Shown here one piece after another: positions 9,781 to 23,546 of a DNA stretch of 64,000 nucleotides; positions within the stretch are counted from its first letter, which is position 1, and each line of letters starts with the position of its first letter. A program made the position numbers and the translations under genes. The notes beneath the pieces were generated by a model that was given only the letters and a program-made list of their open reading frames with translations, ran no database searches and had not been told where the DNA came from. The DNA lies in the NCBI RefSeq assembly GCF_030272615.1, contig NC_081410.1, positions 116,385,140 through 116,449,139 of the forward strand, in the 5' to 3' direction. This DNA comes from Cryptomeria japonica. Its lineage: Eukaryota; Streptophyta; Pinopsida; Cupressales; Cupressaceae.

Positions 9781-12700
9781 GGATTAAAAAACTATTATAA
9801 GATTCTAGAAGTAAGAACGTTACAGTTACACGAGTCCTAAGTTCTAGAATTGATAATCACACCATCTAGTTGTAGGAGACCTAAAATAAAAAGGATAAAA
9901 AAATATAATGAATATGGGAGCATAAAAGCTAAATATGAAATATTTATTAACAAAAAATGTGTGCAATTAACAGGTACGTAAATTAACTATTAATACATGA
10001 GTACTAACTATAAGTCCAGTGAGAAAATGATAGTAAATCAAATTAAAATATTACAATAGGAATTTTTACATTCAAGTGGAACCTAGTGTAGTAAAATCTA
10101 ATCTCAAAGTTAATGATGGAAATGAAACTTAATTTTTGATATTTAGATTTAAGGAGAGTTAAGGACACCTTATTTTTATTTAAAAAGTATCGTTTCAAAC
10201 AATTACATATTAGAATTTTTTTCATATTAATTTTTTTTTTTCACCAAAGATTAGATACAATTTTCTTAACAAAAAATTATTGAAAAAATATTAATATAAT
10301 AATAATAATATTACATATTATGAATTATTGTTATATTTATAATATTATAATATTATTGGGGTTGATCTCTGGATGTTAATAGTGGGGAGGAAAGGAAGAA
10401 GACGAGATAAAACAGAAGGGAAGTATTACAATATTATTATCATATTATACTATAGTATTATTATATTATATTATTATTATTATCACATATTTCTTGTCAT
10501 GGAGCTATAGTGGAAGTTGAAGTTGTTAAAAAAAGTGAATAACAATATATAGTACATAAATATGGAAAATAAAAATGTCTACAAACCAATAATAAAAATA
10601 AAAAGTGCTACACAAACAACATAACAAATATAAAATATAATGCACACAAAAATAAGAAACAATCAATATTTCAACAACTTGTCAATCTCTATTCTAAAAT
10701 TAAAAATAATAAAATCAATCAAATTCATAATGATGACATCATATACAAACTGAATTAAGATAATATATTAAAATATCAAATTTAATTATTTTCAAATCAA
10801 TATATTAACCATAACAAATATTATTTTAAAAATAAATTAAATTTATAAATTTATAATTGAAACATTAGATTTCTTAGTCAACCAATACTATCAAATAACA
10901 AAATGCAATCTATTATCAAATAACAAAACACAACATATTAATAATTTGCTAATAAATCAATTAACTATAAACCTACTTAATTCTAAACTTATTAGACTAA
11001 ATTTTAAAAATATTAAACTAAATCATATTTACCTGATTGATGAAACTTACTTGGGGGATGGTTGACTTATTAATTTCTTATGACATGATATTAAATCAAT
11101 TAACTATAATTTAACTTTATTCAAACCTCACTAATTTATATCCCTTTTAAACTAAATCAAACTTGCCTAATTTTCAAAATGGAGTTTAGGGGATAGTTTA
11201 AGGGGACATGCAATTGCTTATTAGTTTGCTACTGTAAATGATAGTAAATCAATTAACTATAAATATTAAAATTATAAATTTATTAAATTTAATTTAATAT
11301 CTATTGTAGAGATTTTTAAGTAAAATATATAATTAAATATTAATAAAAAATAAAGTGTAAAAATGTATACATATCTATAGATTATTTAAAAAAATTATTC
11401 TATTTTAACATTTTTTATCCTCTTTTTTTGTAACACACGTATATTTAACTCATGCTCTTATAATTTTTTATTAATTATTTTTTAAATATCTTGTCAATTG
11501 TATATTTGTTGTCACAATCAAATGTGTACAATGCACAATTGTTTTATGCGTTTCATAATCTTCAAATGTAGGTAAACCATTCTTCCTTATCAAATAGTTT
11601 TATATTCAAGTACCGACAACAAGAGTTTACCAAATGCTTATAGTTATCATCTATGTTTGGCTTTAACAACTTATGTTTTGTTGCATCACATTGAACCCAT
11701 TGATTTTATATTTCTCCTTCATTACTCTTAGGCGTAACAAGATACACATGTAATTTACAAAAAAATGCATGTATAAAATTATAGGTTATAAAACAAACCA
11801 ATGAAACTAGATCTTGAATTAATGTGCTTTCTTGTACAAGATTTGAAATATGATCATAGTCATCTAATGCTAACAATTGATTACCCTCTTCAAACACTCT
11901 CATGTTGATCATGTGTTTGTATAAGTGTTATAGACCACATATGCTATTTTTTAATCTTCTATATTTCAACATGCTTCACACTCACCTCCAATGCAAAATT
12001 GAAAAAGATAGAAAAGTCCCTTAATCCACATTTTCATATGCTTCCATTTGAACTCTTAAATGAATGCTACTTTTTTGATATAATAATTGTTTCACAATTA
12101 TATTGGGAAGAATATTTTCTTCTTCAATCAATCAAAGAATTGTTGAACTTCTAAGTTTTCACATGGTCTTGTAGACAATTTTGCATTATACCAATCCATA
12201 GTTTTTGATTAAGTGAAAAACAGGTTTTGAAGGGATCTGAAACCCTTTACAAATCAAGAACTTGACTTCTCAACAAAAAATGTACTTTCATAGTTGTACT
12301 TTCATAAAAAATGTAGTTTTTCCCTCATAAGAGCTATTTCATTCATGTTCCGATTTTATCATGTTTTTCTTTACCATGCCTAATTTTAAAAAAAACTCTA
12401 CATATGTTGGACATTATTTTCTTTATGAAATCTACATAACCAATAAAATATTCAAACATTTTCGAATTACCTTGTACAATTGTTTGACCATATGAGATGT
12501 TGTGTTATTTAGTTGTCTTTTCTTTTAAACTAGCATAACGTACTTTGAAATAATATTACACAAAAATTGATGAATATAACAAGTTATCACTCAAATAGAA
12601 ATGACACTCCACTTTTTTTTGTCTTCCATATTATCACCTACATGTCTATATATAAAATGAACAAACATGGTCCTCTATAATAAATTATAATATTGACATC

Positions 12701-15700
12701 AAACCTCCTCTTTTAGAGAAAGAGCATAGTTTCTACAAATTCAACCATTAAAAGTATAGTTAAAAAACTGCTCATCAAGCCACTAAGCATATTGAGAGTG
12801 TTTCACATATTTGTACATAATTTTGTTTTTAAATTTTATGACTAACTCACCATACCTTTCATTTTTTTACTGTTTAATAAATATTAAACATTCTTGAACC
12901 TTTTTACATTGATTAATTATCATCCAAAATGTAAACTATTTTTATGCATGATATCTCCTAATAATGAAAGGCTACTACATCTGTTACATTCTTTAGAAAT
13001 ATAATTTTTTGAATTTTCTCTGTTTATTAAATATTTCACAAAATAAACTTGTTATAAATTCCTTAATTATTGTAGATTACATATTAGTACCACAATCATA
13101 TTCAATTTGATTAATACGTAAAGTACAATGTATATATATAAAAAAATATCATAATAGTAATGTAATTACCCATGAAAATTTGTAACAATTAGAGATTTGT
13201 TGTTTATTAATTTTGACATACCAAGGTTTACATTACAAAATTTGACTTATGTTAAAGGTTTTGATAACTAAATCATGTCTATTTTTTTCTATTTGAGCTT
13301 GAGTCTAATAAATGTTTTAGACAATGATCACTATTTTTTGGCCCCATTTTTAATTTTTAAAAATCTCTACTATTAGACCATATCTATGTATTATCATGTT
13401 AGTGTTTTTCAATGAAATATTTAGTTTCATTATTTAATTTCATGTTATACCATGAGAGTCTACCACTAAAATTTTGTCATTGGTTAATTAGATTATCTTC
13501 AATACTTTTTTTACTACTCTTCTCAAACTTTTAGTATTTACATTTAAAAATTAACTTGTCTTATCATTTTTTATTTAAATTTAATCTATATAGTTGTTAC
13601 TCTTTGTTGTGATAAATACCTATCTTTAGACCAAGGTTCTTTTAATATGATTAGTAGCATTAACAACACGATAAAAGTTTGGTTCATTGATTGCTTATTC
13701 TATTCGATTTTTGTGAATACACTTAAAAAAAATAAAATTCTAATTAGTTCCATCACTAGTTCACATTGAAATGATATAATTTTTTTAAAAAATAATTCAT
13801 ACAATTTGTTTGCATGAGTTTGAATTTCTAAAAGAATACTAATATCATAGTTATTGAGTACAATTGAGTCTTGCTTAAGCTTATTTTCATAATCATTGTT
13901 CTTATAGTTTTTTCCCCGCATTATTCATATTTATCTTTGTATTTTCCACATCCACCCGATCCATGTTTGTCCCTTTAATGTTTTCCTCTTCCACAATTAT
14001 CAACTTGGATGCTTCAACATGTTTCATTTGTTGAATCTTCTCTCTTCTCTCTTTATGATTTTACCTTCTCTCAATGTGCTTGCATTTGTTTATATGTTGT
14101 GCATTTCTTTTCTCTTTGTTGACGTTTATGTGATCACATAATTACCAAACCATGTGATAAAATTAACAAATGATCTTTAATTTATAGATAGACTACTCTT
14201 TGAGCTTTGTAAAGTACATGTAAATGTAAATTCTTTGTTTAATATATATATTCTTGATTCCTCTCAAAATAACTATTTTTCTTCATTTCTTTAAAAACTA
14301 ATTTTTAAGTTTGATTTCAATTAAAGATTTTGCTTATGATTGAATATGATATGATCTAGTAATGATGCTAAGAGATTATTAGACATCTACATAAAAAAAT
14401 GTTTCTATTATCATTCTTGATTCATACTCAATAAATTTTTTTTTTTTTGTCTTCCTACATTTTTACTAAAAAATGCTTGACAACAACACTAAAGAAACAA
14501 GTACCTATCACTTTTTAAAATATGCATCAATTATACTTTTAGAATAAGCATATATTTTGCAGTGGTTGTGCATTCATTTAATTTGACAACCATGCTTTTA
14601 CTTTGGTTTTAGACTTGGAAATAAGCTTGAAATTTCAATCCCGTCTTGAATCTACAAGTATAACATCATGATGACAACAAGAGTAAAATTAACTTTGACA
14701 ATATGACTAATGGTTTTTTTTTATAATTTAATACAAAATTAAAACCTATTATAGATAACAATGTCTTAATATGTAATTTATTATAGTGTTAACATACTTT
14801 TTACTAATTAATTAATTTAAAAATAAAAATACTCATAAAATTGAAATGACTATTACTATTTTTTAATAACTTTTGATTTTATTTTTATTTTTTATTTTTA
14901 ATGTTTGATAAATCTAGACATCATTTTTTATATGATATTTTTTACATCTTAGACTTATTTTAGGTTAGATTATGTTGGTCAAATTAGAGGGGTTTCAAAA
15001 AAATCCTTTAATTTTAATTAAAAAAATAATTATTAACAAAATATTTACTAAAAAATATGAAACAAATTTGAACAAAAATTCAACATCATGTTATGGATAA
15101 AAGAAAAACTTCATCTTTATGTTCATCTTTCCACAAAAGAATTTAAAATAATACTTTGCTTTACTACTTATTTTGTTAGCTCACACTTGTATGTTTTTGT
15201 CTTGAACATATATTTCTTTTAAGCCATTTTTTCTACGTTTAAAACAAAAAAAACTAACTTTCATCATCTAGATAATAGAATAAATTATATATTTAAAATT
15301 AATGTCAATATCATGTAATATTCTTGGTAAGTGCTTCAAAATTTAATTGCAAATATAACAAACTTTGATATACAAAAAAAAATGGTTCTACTTTTTGACC
15401 AAAAAATAAACCTATTATTTTACACTTACCAATATGTGTCTTCACATTCTATTTAATGGTTTGATCACATGTACTAATTAAACTTATATTTCATTGAAAA
15501 TATATTATAGAGGGGTTGATATTTTCCATGACCATATGATGATCCCAATAGTAGATTAGGTAGGAGTTGATAGAGGGAAAATGTTAATATATTTGAACAT
15601 TACTCTAATAAAAAATTCTTGTACAACAATAAGGATGAACTTTTTAAATCATTCACTTTCTTTATAAAATTATCATTATTATTAATCACCGTTTATTTTA

Positions 15701-16480
15701 TAATTGTATGGAGATATTTGCATACACATGTAATCTTCTTTTTAGTTTCTTCCCCTTTTGAGAAATATCTTGACACAAGTACACAATAACAACTATAACA
15801 ATTATGTATGAAGTTGGACTCATTCTATTAGCTTTTACCTATCCATATATACACACATATTCCTATGCACTTAGCCTCCACCTTACCCTTACACACAAAT
15901 TTTAATAAATTCACTTTATCTACAAATTTATCATATTTATCCATAAACTACATTTATATAGTCATTGTCCACCCGGGCTTGACCATTTCATTACCTAAGA
16001 TCATTTTGTGGTCATGGGTTGACCTTGTAATCATGGGATTGACCTCATTCTTTTCAAAATTTAAATTTAGATTCTAGCTAAATGGACCTTTTGCTTTTTC
16101 CATGAGTTGACCAAGTACACATTTTGTGAAATTTGATGTGATTTGCTAGCATTAAAGACATTTAATGCATCCATCTTAGAACATCCAAAATTCACAGGTC
16201 TTCCCTAATTATATAGAATTAAAGGAGAAATCAATAGCAAAACATTTTAACTTGATGCACTAAAATGAATGAAGAATTTGTATACATCATTAAATGTTCT
16301 TGCTTGTTGTCCTCAAACTTTCACACATATCTAGGAATTGGCCTATGATAAATCATCTATTGTGACATACTCACAACCCTTCCTAGGTATTTCTAAATAT
16401 TACTAGTCATTAGATTAGTGAAAATAAAAACAAACAAAAACCTACCAAAAAACCATCATAGTATAACCACATACTACATA
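9781..16480. other. AT-rich gene-free region
   Basis: About 6.7 kb of very AT-rich DNA with no supportable gene. It includes TAT/ATT trinucleotide-rich stretches around 10290-10340 and 10430-10490, split by a GC-richer island near 10355-10425. On the minus strand a weak open segment (11912 down to 11706) starts MINMRVFEEGNQLLALDDYD. I do not recognise it, and stops bracket it. Confidence 0.6.
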
Positions 16481-18171
16481 TAGCCAAATTTAGATGTAGA
16501 GGATGATTCCATGATAACGAACTTGACCTAGACCTACAAACTTGATCCTACATAGAGAATTTTTTTTTCTTGAGTCCCAAGCCATTTCATTAACAAGAAG
16601 GACCTATTTCCAACTCTCAGATATCTAGATTCCAATGTTGCATCAAATTATCCACTGAGTCTAGAGATAAGTGGTACTAATTTTTATATTTACTTTCTTA
16701 AAAATATACGTTACAATTATTAGATTTATTAGTCCAAACTACCATCATTAATTTATCTAGGCTTATTTGTATTAATTAATTTACTTACCTAATTATCCTA
16801 GGTTAATTCTAAGGATTTTTTTTTCTTTTATATTTTTAGTTAACCATATAACCTTATAGCTTTATTTTGCTTCTAGTATCCATCTTTATTATGGTTTTTA
16901 TATCTACATTTTTATTATATTTACATCTCGTATTCTCTTCACATTCATTTAATTAGTTACTTTTACATAGTTACATCTTAATTGATTAGGGTTATAACTT
17001 TATTGTGATATCTTGTTTGCCACCCTAACTTCTCATAGCCATCATAGCAGAGTTTTATTTTCATATCTAAAATAAAATTCATATTTCTAATTTTATAATA
17101 TAAAATTTTACATTTGATCTTTATTTTTACCATCCTTTGTTCATGTGATGAGCCACTTGAGATCCCAATATTTCATTATGAATAGGTTTTCTTAAACCCT
17201 AACATGGCTTAATCTATTGAGAGTTAAGTCTATTTCAATGCTCATAATTTGAGGTTATTGATATGATCATGATGCTTATGTGAACAATCTAAACTTTGTA
17301 AATGAGTTGGATAAAATGGAAAAATCCTAAACACATAGCAAACATGTTCCATTATGTGTTTGCTAATAAGCCATATGTATTAGAGACTTTGGAAGCACTT
17401 TATGCTATATTACTTCATCTATAGTGATTAGTGCATATACTTCCACCCATACTTTTACCATAGATCCATCCTCTATCATTACTCCTTCCACCACCACTAC
17501 TCATCCCCATGGTACCATGGCTACTGGTTTACTACCATTTGACATTTATTCATTTTCACTTTCACTCCCCTCTATAACCTAGCTCTTGGATAAACTCTTC
17601 CTAAGGCCTCCATTTCTCGAATGTATCACACCTCTATTCTTGTAAATTATCTATCACCAATTGGTCTTCTATTAACTCACTTAGTCAAGATAATTCCTTT
17701 TTCCACACTACATATTATAGGCTTAAGCACCTTTCCTCTTGTATGCAATTATGTAGAGTTATTACTTCATCCATGCTTCTTACCTTTTATAGATCTTCCC
17801 ATACACATCACATAAACCATAATCTTTTGATATTGTGACATATACATTGTTTATGGGCTTTACGAGATAAAGATAATTCTATACCCAAACTATATTTCAT
17901 ACCCTTAAGAACCTTCCTATTACATACCATTATCCCAAGACATCATTTCATCCACACTTCTCACCTCTCATACCTATTCCCACACACACCATTGTGGTTC
18001 TAAATCATCATTAGTCACCATTCTCTCCTCTAGAATAGATGTATTATTTCATTAAATAGATCAAGTAGAAAAGAGAGTGGGTGAAACACTAGAATTGGAC
18101 AATATGTCTGTGATATTAAGGATGTTAGATGCACAACACAATATTTTGATATTGCCTTATATACACTACCT
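16481..18171. other. Gene-poor stretch leading into a gag remnant
   Basis: No gene was recognised. The Pro/Thr/Ser-rich translations around 17450-17600 could be the decayed leader of the gag remnant that follows, but there is no firm match. Confidence 0.4.
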
Positions 18172-18740
18172 ATGGGCTTTGTGGTACCTTTATTTTCAAT
18201 GTATGATGGAAAAGGTGACCCTAACACTCTTCTTAGATTGTACATGATGATACATGTAGACTTTATTTATGTGGATAAATTATTAACAAAGCCATTTGGA
18301 CATGACTCAAAAGATTATGCTATTGAGTGGTTCTTTTTACTTCCTAAAGAGTTTATACATTTATTTGATTATTTCACTATAGTATTCTTCGATCAAATTC
18401 AAAGTTTTAATGAGTTCTCTAGACTAATAATTAAAAGTTTATTTGAGTGTACCCAAGAATAAAATGAAAATACATTAGTGATTATGTTATCTAATTTTAG
18501 TCTTTTTGAGCTCTAAATTGATCACGTCCTTACACAATCTTTAGTTGCTATCCATCTTTATTAAGGGACTAACTAAATCAATTCAAGACAACATGTATTT
18601 GAATAAATTTTACTTTAGATACATATTCCAACTCCATAAAAAATCCCATATGAAGATGAAGAGGTTATTCACAAAACATTTCAATAACAAACACAAAATA
18701 GAAGAAACAATGAATAAAACAAAAATAACATAAAAAGGTC
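18172..18740 (+). pseudogene. Decayed Ty3/gypsy gag fragment (retrotransposon capsid)
   Basis: Positions 18172-18462 stay open and read FSMYDGKGDPNTLLRLYM, then HDSKDYAIEWFFLLPKEFI. This follows the plant retrotransposon gag capsid pattern (Y.G..DP..HL..Y ... A..WF..LP...I..F..L...F). Gag packages element RNA in cytoplasmic particles. After a stop at 18460-18462 the frame continues poorly (NENTLVIML), then a Lys/Asn-rich region runs to about 18740. No protease, RT or integrase was found downstream, so only a remnant remains. Confidence 0.55.
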
Positions 18741-19780
18741 ATTGATCTATCCAAATAGAAAAACAGATGACACAAAGAAAGATCACATAAAATTGGAGCA
18801 AATACATAAATCAAAGTAATAACTAAATTTTATGTGCAAAAGATTGCATGGGAACTAATGCAAGAAGTTGTGGTGCATCAAATGGTTACCATGTTACCAC
18901 TACCATAAGTTAAGAAACAAGATTGAGTAAGAAAGGAAGTGTGTAATGTTTATGCTTGTTTAACACGTGTTTACACCTAGCATTTGGATTGATATCAAGA
19001 AGAAACTCATGTAATTAAAAAGGCAAGTAAATAAGAGCAAAAAGAAAAAGAACAAGAATAAAATTTGGATGATTAATTTTGGGGCAATGGTGATCTTATG
19101 GAGGAGACATAGTTAGAGGTACCAAAGGTGTCACCTAAAGGAAGTTTGTTCAATGAGTTATGAGCATAACTATGGTGTATATATATCTATCTATACCTAT
19201 AAATTATATTTCACTTTCACCTTTTATCTTTCTAATTTTCCTATTATCTTTTCACTTTGGCCTTTTTAATGATGGTTTGTCTATTGTGCCTTATTTAATT
19301 ATTATGTTCATTTCACCTTCTGTATTTGTTTAGACACAAATTTTTCTCCATTTTGTGGATATTTTTTGTTTTCCATTATCTTTGATATTTACATCCGTTT
19401 TATGCCCATGCTTTACTTAATTTGCCTCTTTCCTTTTTTTTCCCACTTGAGTTCCCTAGTTCTCTTTGCTTTCCTTCGTTCTCTATTTACACTTTGATAG
19501 CCTTTTTCATTTTGTCATGTTGCTACTTGTTTCTTATAATATGATTACTTTTATGCTTCTTTCTTTGTCTCTAACCACTCTTTTATCTTACATTGTTGTA
19601 TCATGCTTATTAGAGTCCATACATTGATCTTACATTATCATATCATGCTCATTAGAGCTTAGAATTGGATCTTAAACATATACATCACGCTTCTTGAAGC
19701 TTACATATTAAGCCTAGACATCAATATATCTCACTTCCTACTTTTTTATCCTACACTTTCTTATCATATTTTAGAATTAT
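18741..19780. other. Gene-free stretch
   Basis: No coding frame was recognised. It is T/C-rich from about 19190. Short repeated phrases such as TCTTACATT.TCATATCATGCTCATTAGAG near 19590-19660 foreshadow the tandem array that follows. Confidence 0.5.
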
Positions 19781-19789
19781 CTTTATCTT

Positions 19790-20430
19790 TACTTTGGAGG
19801 CATCATGCCTTCTTGTATCACATTTATCCTTAAACCATGCAAAATCCCTACATTGGGGGCACCATGCCTCCCCTCTCTATAGTTTGCACCTTCATGGTTA
19901 CATCCTTACATTCAAGGACATCATGCCTTCCTTTTACTACATCCTCGAATGTTATAGCCATATACTTATCATATGTTACTTATACATTGAGGGCATCGTG
20001 CCTTCCTTTTGTTACTTAGATATGTACTTTAAACCATTGAGGACCACATCACCATTCTACATTTCCCATGCTAGAAGTAATCTTCGCCTCTTTGCCATTC
20101 TACATTTCCCTTTTGTTACTTAGATATGTACTTTAAACCATTTTCCTTTTGTTACTTAGATATGTACTTTAAACCATTGAGGATCACATCACCATTCTAC
20201 ATTTCCCATGCTAGAAGTAATCTTCACCTCTTTGCCATTCTACATTTCCCTTTTGTTACTTAGATATGTACTTTAAACCATTGAGGGCATCGTGCCTTCC
20301 TTTTGTTACTTAGATATGTACCTTAAACCATTGAGGACGGTCACATCGCCATTCTACATTTCCCACCATTCTATATTTCTCATGGTAGGAATAATCTTTG
20401 CCTCTTCGCCATTCTACATTTCCCTTGCTA
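19790..20430 (+). repeat. Complex tandem repeat array (104/36/50-base spacings)
   Basis: GTTACTTAGATATGTAC.TTA starts at 20011, 20115, 20151, 20255 and 20305, spacings of 104, 36, 104 and 50. Units alternate between a long form that includes CACCATTCTACATTTCCCA and short forms ending in TTGAGGGCATCGTGCC. Weaker copies of the CATCATGCCTTCC phrase begin near 19800. This is higher-order duplication, not CRISPR, since there are no uniform repeats or unique spacers. Confidence 0.85.
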
Positions 20431-20702
20431 GAAGTCATTGTCTAAATTCATGACAATGTCTATACAACACCTAAGATGCACCTAAAAAATCAGAATATAT
20501 CAGATTTTTTAAATTTCAGTTAATTATCGCTCCATAGACATTTTGCAAGTTCACCACTAATTTGTGAAGGAAGAAGTGAATTCATTACGAAAATGCCCAG
20601 CAGAAACTGAAAGTACCCATCATCAGATACGCGATTTATATATATATCATGCATAAATTTTAAAGTTCCTTCTCTAAGAAGAAAAGGATAGATTAAAACA
20701 AA

Positions 20703-20775
20703 CACGCCCGGTGGGACTCGAACCCACAATCGCCTGATTAGAAGTCAGACGCCTTATCCATTAGGCCACGGGCGC
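20703..20775 (-). tRNA. tRNA-Arg (anticodon UCU)
   Basis: Reading the minus strand from 20775, the 73-base gene folds into a full cloverleaf: acceptor 7 bp (first pair G-U), D stem GCCT/AGGC, anticodon stem TCTGA/TCAGG with loop CTTCTAA, T stem GTGGG/CCCAC with TTCGAGT loop, discriminator G. The A box (TGGCCTAATGG) and B box (GGTTCGAGTCC) for RNA polymerase III are intact. There is no intron and no encoded CCA, as expected for a nuclear gene. Downstream on its strand lies TGTTTGTTTTAATC, giving a TTTT terminator, and AACAAAGA sits just upstream as a CAA-type start context. It decodes AGA codons. It is an isolated gene in non-coding DNA and looks functional. Confidence 0.96.
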
Positions 20776-21729
20776 TCTTTGTTTTATTTTCCTTACAGTT
20801 ATTTTTAGTTTGAATTCTTAGGCGACTACTTTTTATATAATTATTCAATGTGAAAAATGGCACACTCTTATTTTTAATTATTTACATTTTTTTTAACAAA
20901 AAATATTTTTAAAATTGTAGAGCTGATATTAAAAAATAATTAAAAATTAAATTTAGAATCATAAAACAAGTATTAATTGAATAAAATTATATAAAAACTT
21001 CTAAATAAATAAAACCATTCCTTTTAACTTATGTAAAAATAACATATATCAATTTTTTTTAATAAATATTAAAAATGATATTTAGATGAAAAATAAAAAA
21101 TAAGTGATAAAGTAAAAATTTAAATATTTTTTAATTTTTGATACAATATTTTTTATATTTATTTTTTAATTATTAAAAAATATAAAAGACGTAAAAAAAT
21201 CTTATTTAAATTTTAAAATGATAAATATTTCAAAAATATTACTTACTGATTTATATTTTTAATTGTTTAAGCATATTACTATTTACTATTTTATTATCAA
21301 ATTACACAATAGATAATTTTAATAATAACCCTTTGAATTTTAAAAAAGAAAGAAATAAAGAAAAATGCATTAATATAGCTCATCCATCCCATGTTTATAT
21401 AGATTTTTCTAAAATAGGTGTACTAGTTTACTTTATTTTTTAAATAATTATTCATTTAAATGCTTAGCTAACTACATCACTCATTTAAGCTAAGTAATTA
21501 ACCATTTTAACTTCTAATGAAGATTTTTTTTTCACATTATTAGTTCGTGCTATGAAAGTATAGGTGAGGGTGCATATTTAACTAATGCTTAATAATTTTT
21601 ATTTAAATCAATCAAATTTTTTTTCCATATTCTCAATTTTATTATTTTAGCTATTTTTTATTATCTATGTGTAAACTGCGAAAAATGCGAATTTCGAATT
21701 CCCCGCGATCAAAACTACTTCCACGTAGA
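20776..21729. other. AT-rich gene-free stretch
   Basis: Very AT-rich between the tRNA gene and the first LINE. Nothing was recognised beyond the short pol III upstream context. Confidence 0.6.
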
Positions 21730-21752
21730 ATGATGAGGAAGGAGAGTGGTGG

Positions 21753-23457
21753 GTGGTTCTAGGGAAGAAATCCAAGAGGCGCTGGAACTCTCAAATGCTC
21801 TCTTCGGCTGTTAATGTTGCAATTTTAGATAATAAGGGTGGTCCTCTTTTGAGCGACACCAAATATGCTTGTTTCCCTTCATCTCTCCCCAACTCATCCG
21901 GCATTGCCGATTGCTCTATGAGGAAAGTACATGATTATAGGAAGATTTTGAATGGTATCTATGGTTAAATTCATTGCAATATGGATTTCCGCCACCACGA
22001 CCAAAATCTCACTGGCAGGTGCAAAGGCCACCGCTGGGTAAACGAGGTAGCCCTAGGGTTTTCTCCAATCCTCACATGAATTTTCTCCCTAATTAGTCAT
22101 TTAAAGAAGATAAAATAGCTTCGTCCCCGGTGGTAGCCATTTCTGGCCAAGCTGTAATATCTGATCAACAACAGGATAAGAAGGTCATTAACTTACATTT
22201 AGATCTCCTGCATGATTACTGTGATTTGTTTTACAATAAGGGTATTATTGCCTTCTGGAATGGGAAACATCAGATCTTTGATGAAATGAAAGAATGGTGG
22301 AAGGAGGAATTCTCCAACCAGGTAAGTATTACTAACCTAGGTTTTAACTATTTTCTCATTACCTGTGCTAATTTGAACATTAAAAAAGAAATTCTGGAGT
22401 GTGAAGTAAAATTGATAGAAGGATATGTCTTTCAGTGTTTTGATTGGATGCCGAATTTTAACCCCAAAAATTTCCAACCTAAGAAAGTTGTGAGATGGAT
22501 AAATATAGGTCCTTTGCCGGTAGAATTCCATTGCCCTAAAATTATGTTATAGCTTCGCAATTAGGAGTTTTTCTAGGAGTAGAAGGTTTGTATAAGGATT
22601 TGGCAAAAGATATAAAGCTCCTTATACAATTTGATTCTGAAACCCCAAATTTGAACCCTATCGAGTCAATTACTGAGAAGGGCAGTTGGTGTATATCTCC
22701 CTCACTTTATGAGGGTGAATTCAACACCTCTAATATCTTCCTTTGTAACCCCCATGGTAGTGAGAAAATCTTTGATAATAACAACTCTGCCTCTAGCTCA
22801 GATAGCATGGGTAAATCGAATTTGAATTTTGTTGGATGTCGGTCGTCCTCTAGGGCTCCCACAATGACAAACATGGAGATCCGGAGTCGTAGCAAGTCTC
22901 AATTGAAGAGTAAGGGTCCAATGTGCCCCCAGAATAATAAGACTTCCTCAATGTGCCCAAATGACAATCCCATTTCACCGCGAGTTGCGACATTTCCCAC
23001 AATAGGTGAGAATTTGTGCCATGTAAATAGCATTGTGGGGGTTTGTAGCACGAGCCATAGTATTATCTCCTCTAAGAATAGGGATAAGAGGCAAGTGGTC
23101 TCTGATAACAGATCAAAATTGCAAAAACTGTTGTTAGGAGTAGAGGAATTCAAAGCGAATGTGCTGGAGCAGTTGGAGTTATTGGATCAACATATAGATC
23201 TAGAACAAAAAGTAGTTAATTGCCTAAATCCGGATGAGATTAGGGATTTTGGTTTAGGGGCTACGTGCCTCTTTGAGAAATTCACAGCTTTGGAAGAGGA
23301 TGTTGGAGAGGCAGGTCTGGAAGGAGATCAACCTTTAGATGGTGATGATGGAGCCATAGGTGGAAGTAAGTTGGGGTTAGGTAATTGTTTAGGAGGCAAG
23401 ACTAAACCAGATTGTGGTTCATCCTTGAAGAAAAGAGGAAGGAAATCTATAATTTAA
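21753..23457 (+). pseudogene. LINE-1 ORF1 remnant (DUF4283-like, nucleic-acid binding)
   Basis: ORF1 proteins of plant L1 elements bind element RNA and commonly begin with a DUF4283 domain. After an opening piece (21753-21968) with basic KKSKRRWNS, 22130-22552 encodes YCDLFYNKGIIAFWNGKHQI, then FLITCANLNIKKEILE and FQCFDWMPNFNPKNF, the usual order of that domain ending in the W.P.F.P motif. A stop at 22550 and a frame change lead into 22588-23457, a Ser/Asn-rich segment with an acidic stretch and a basic end (KKRGRKSII). No clean zinc knuckle is visible. At least two stops or frameshifts break it. Confidence 0.7.
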
Positions 23458-23546
23458 CTTAGAAATATGGATGGAGAAGCAGTAGGATAGGCTAAAATAA
23501 CCTCGATTCTGAATGCAGGGAAGGGGAAGTACCTTCCCACTCAGCC

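Noticed and set aside
11706-11912. Minus-strand 68-codon frame as a gene or transposase remnant
   Set aside because: Stops flank it closely, there is no recognisable motif, and composition equals the surroundings.
20001-20330. CRISPR-like array of a 27-base core
   Set aside because: Spacing is irregular and the intervening sequences are themselves repeated copies.
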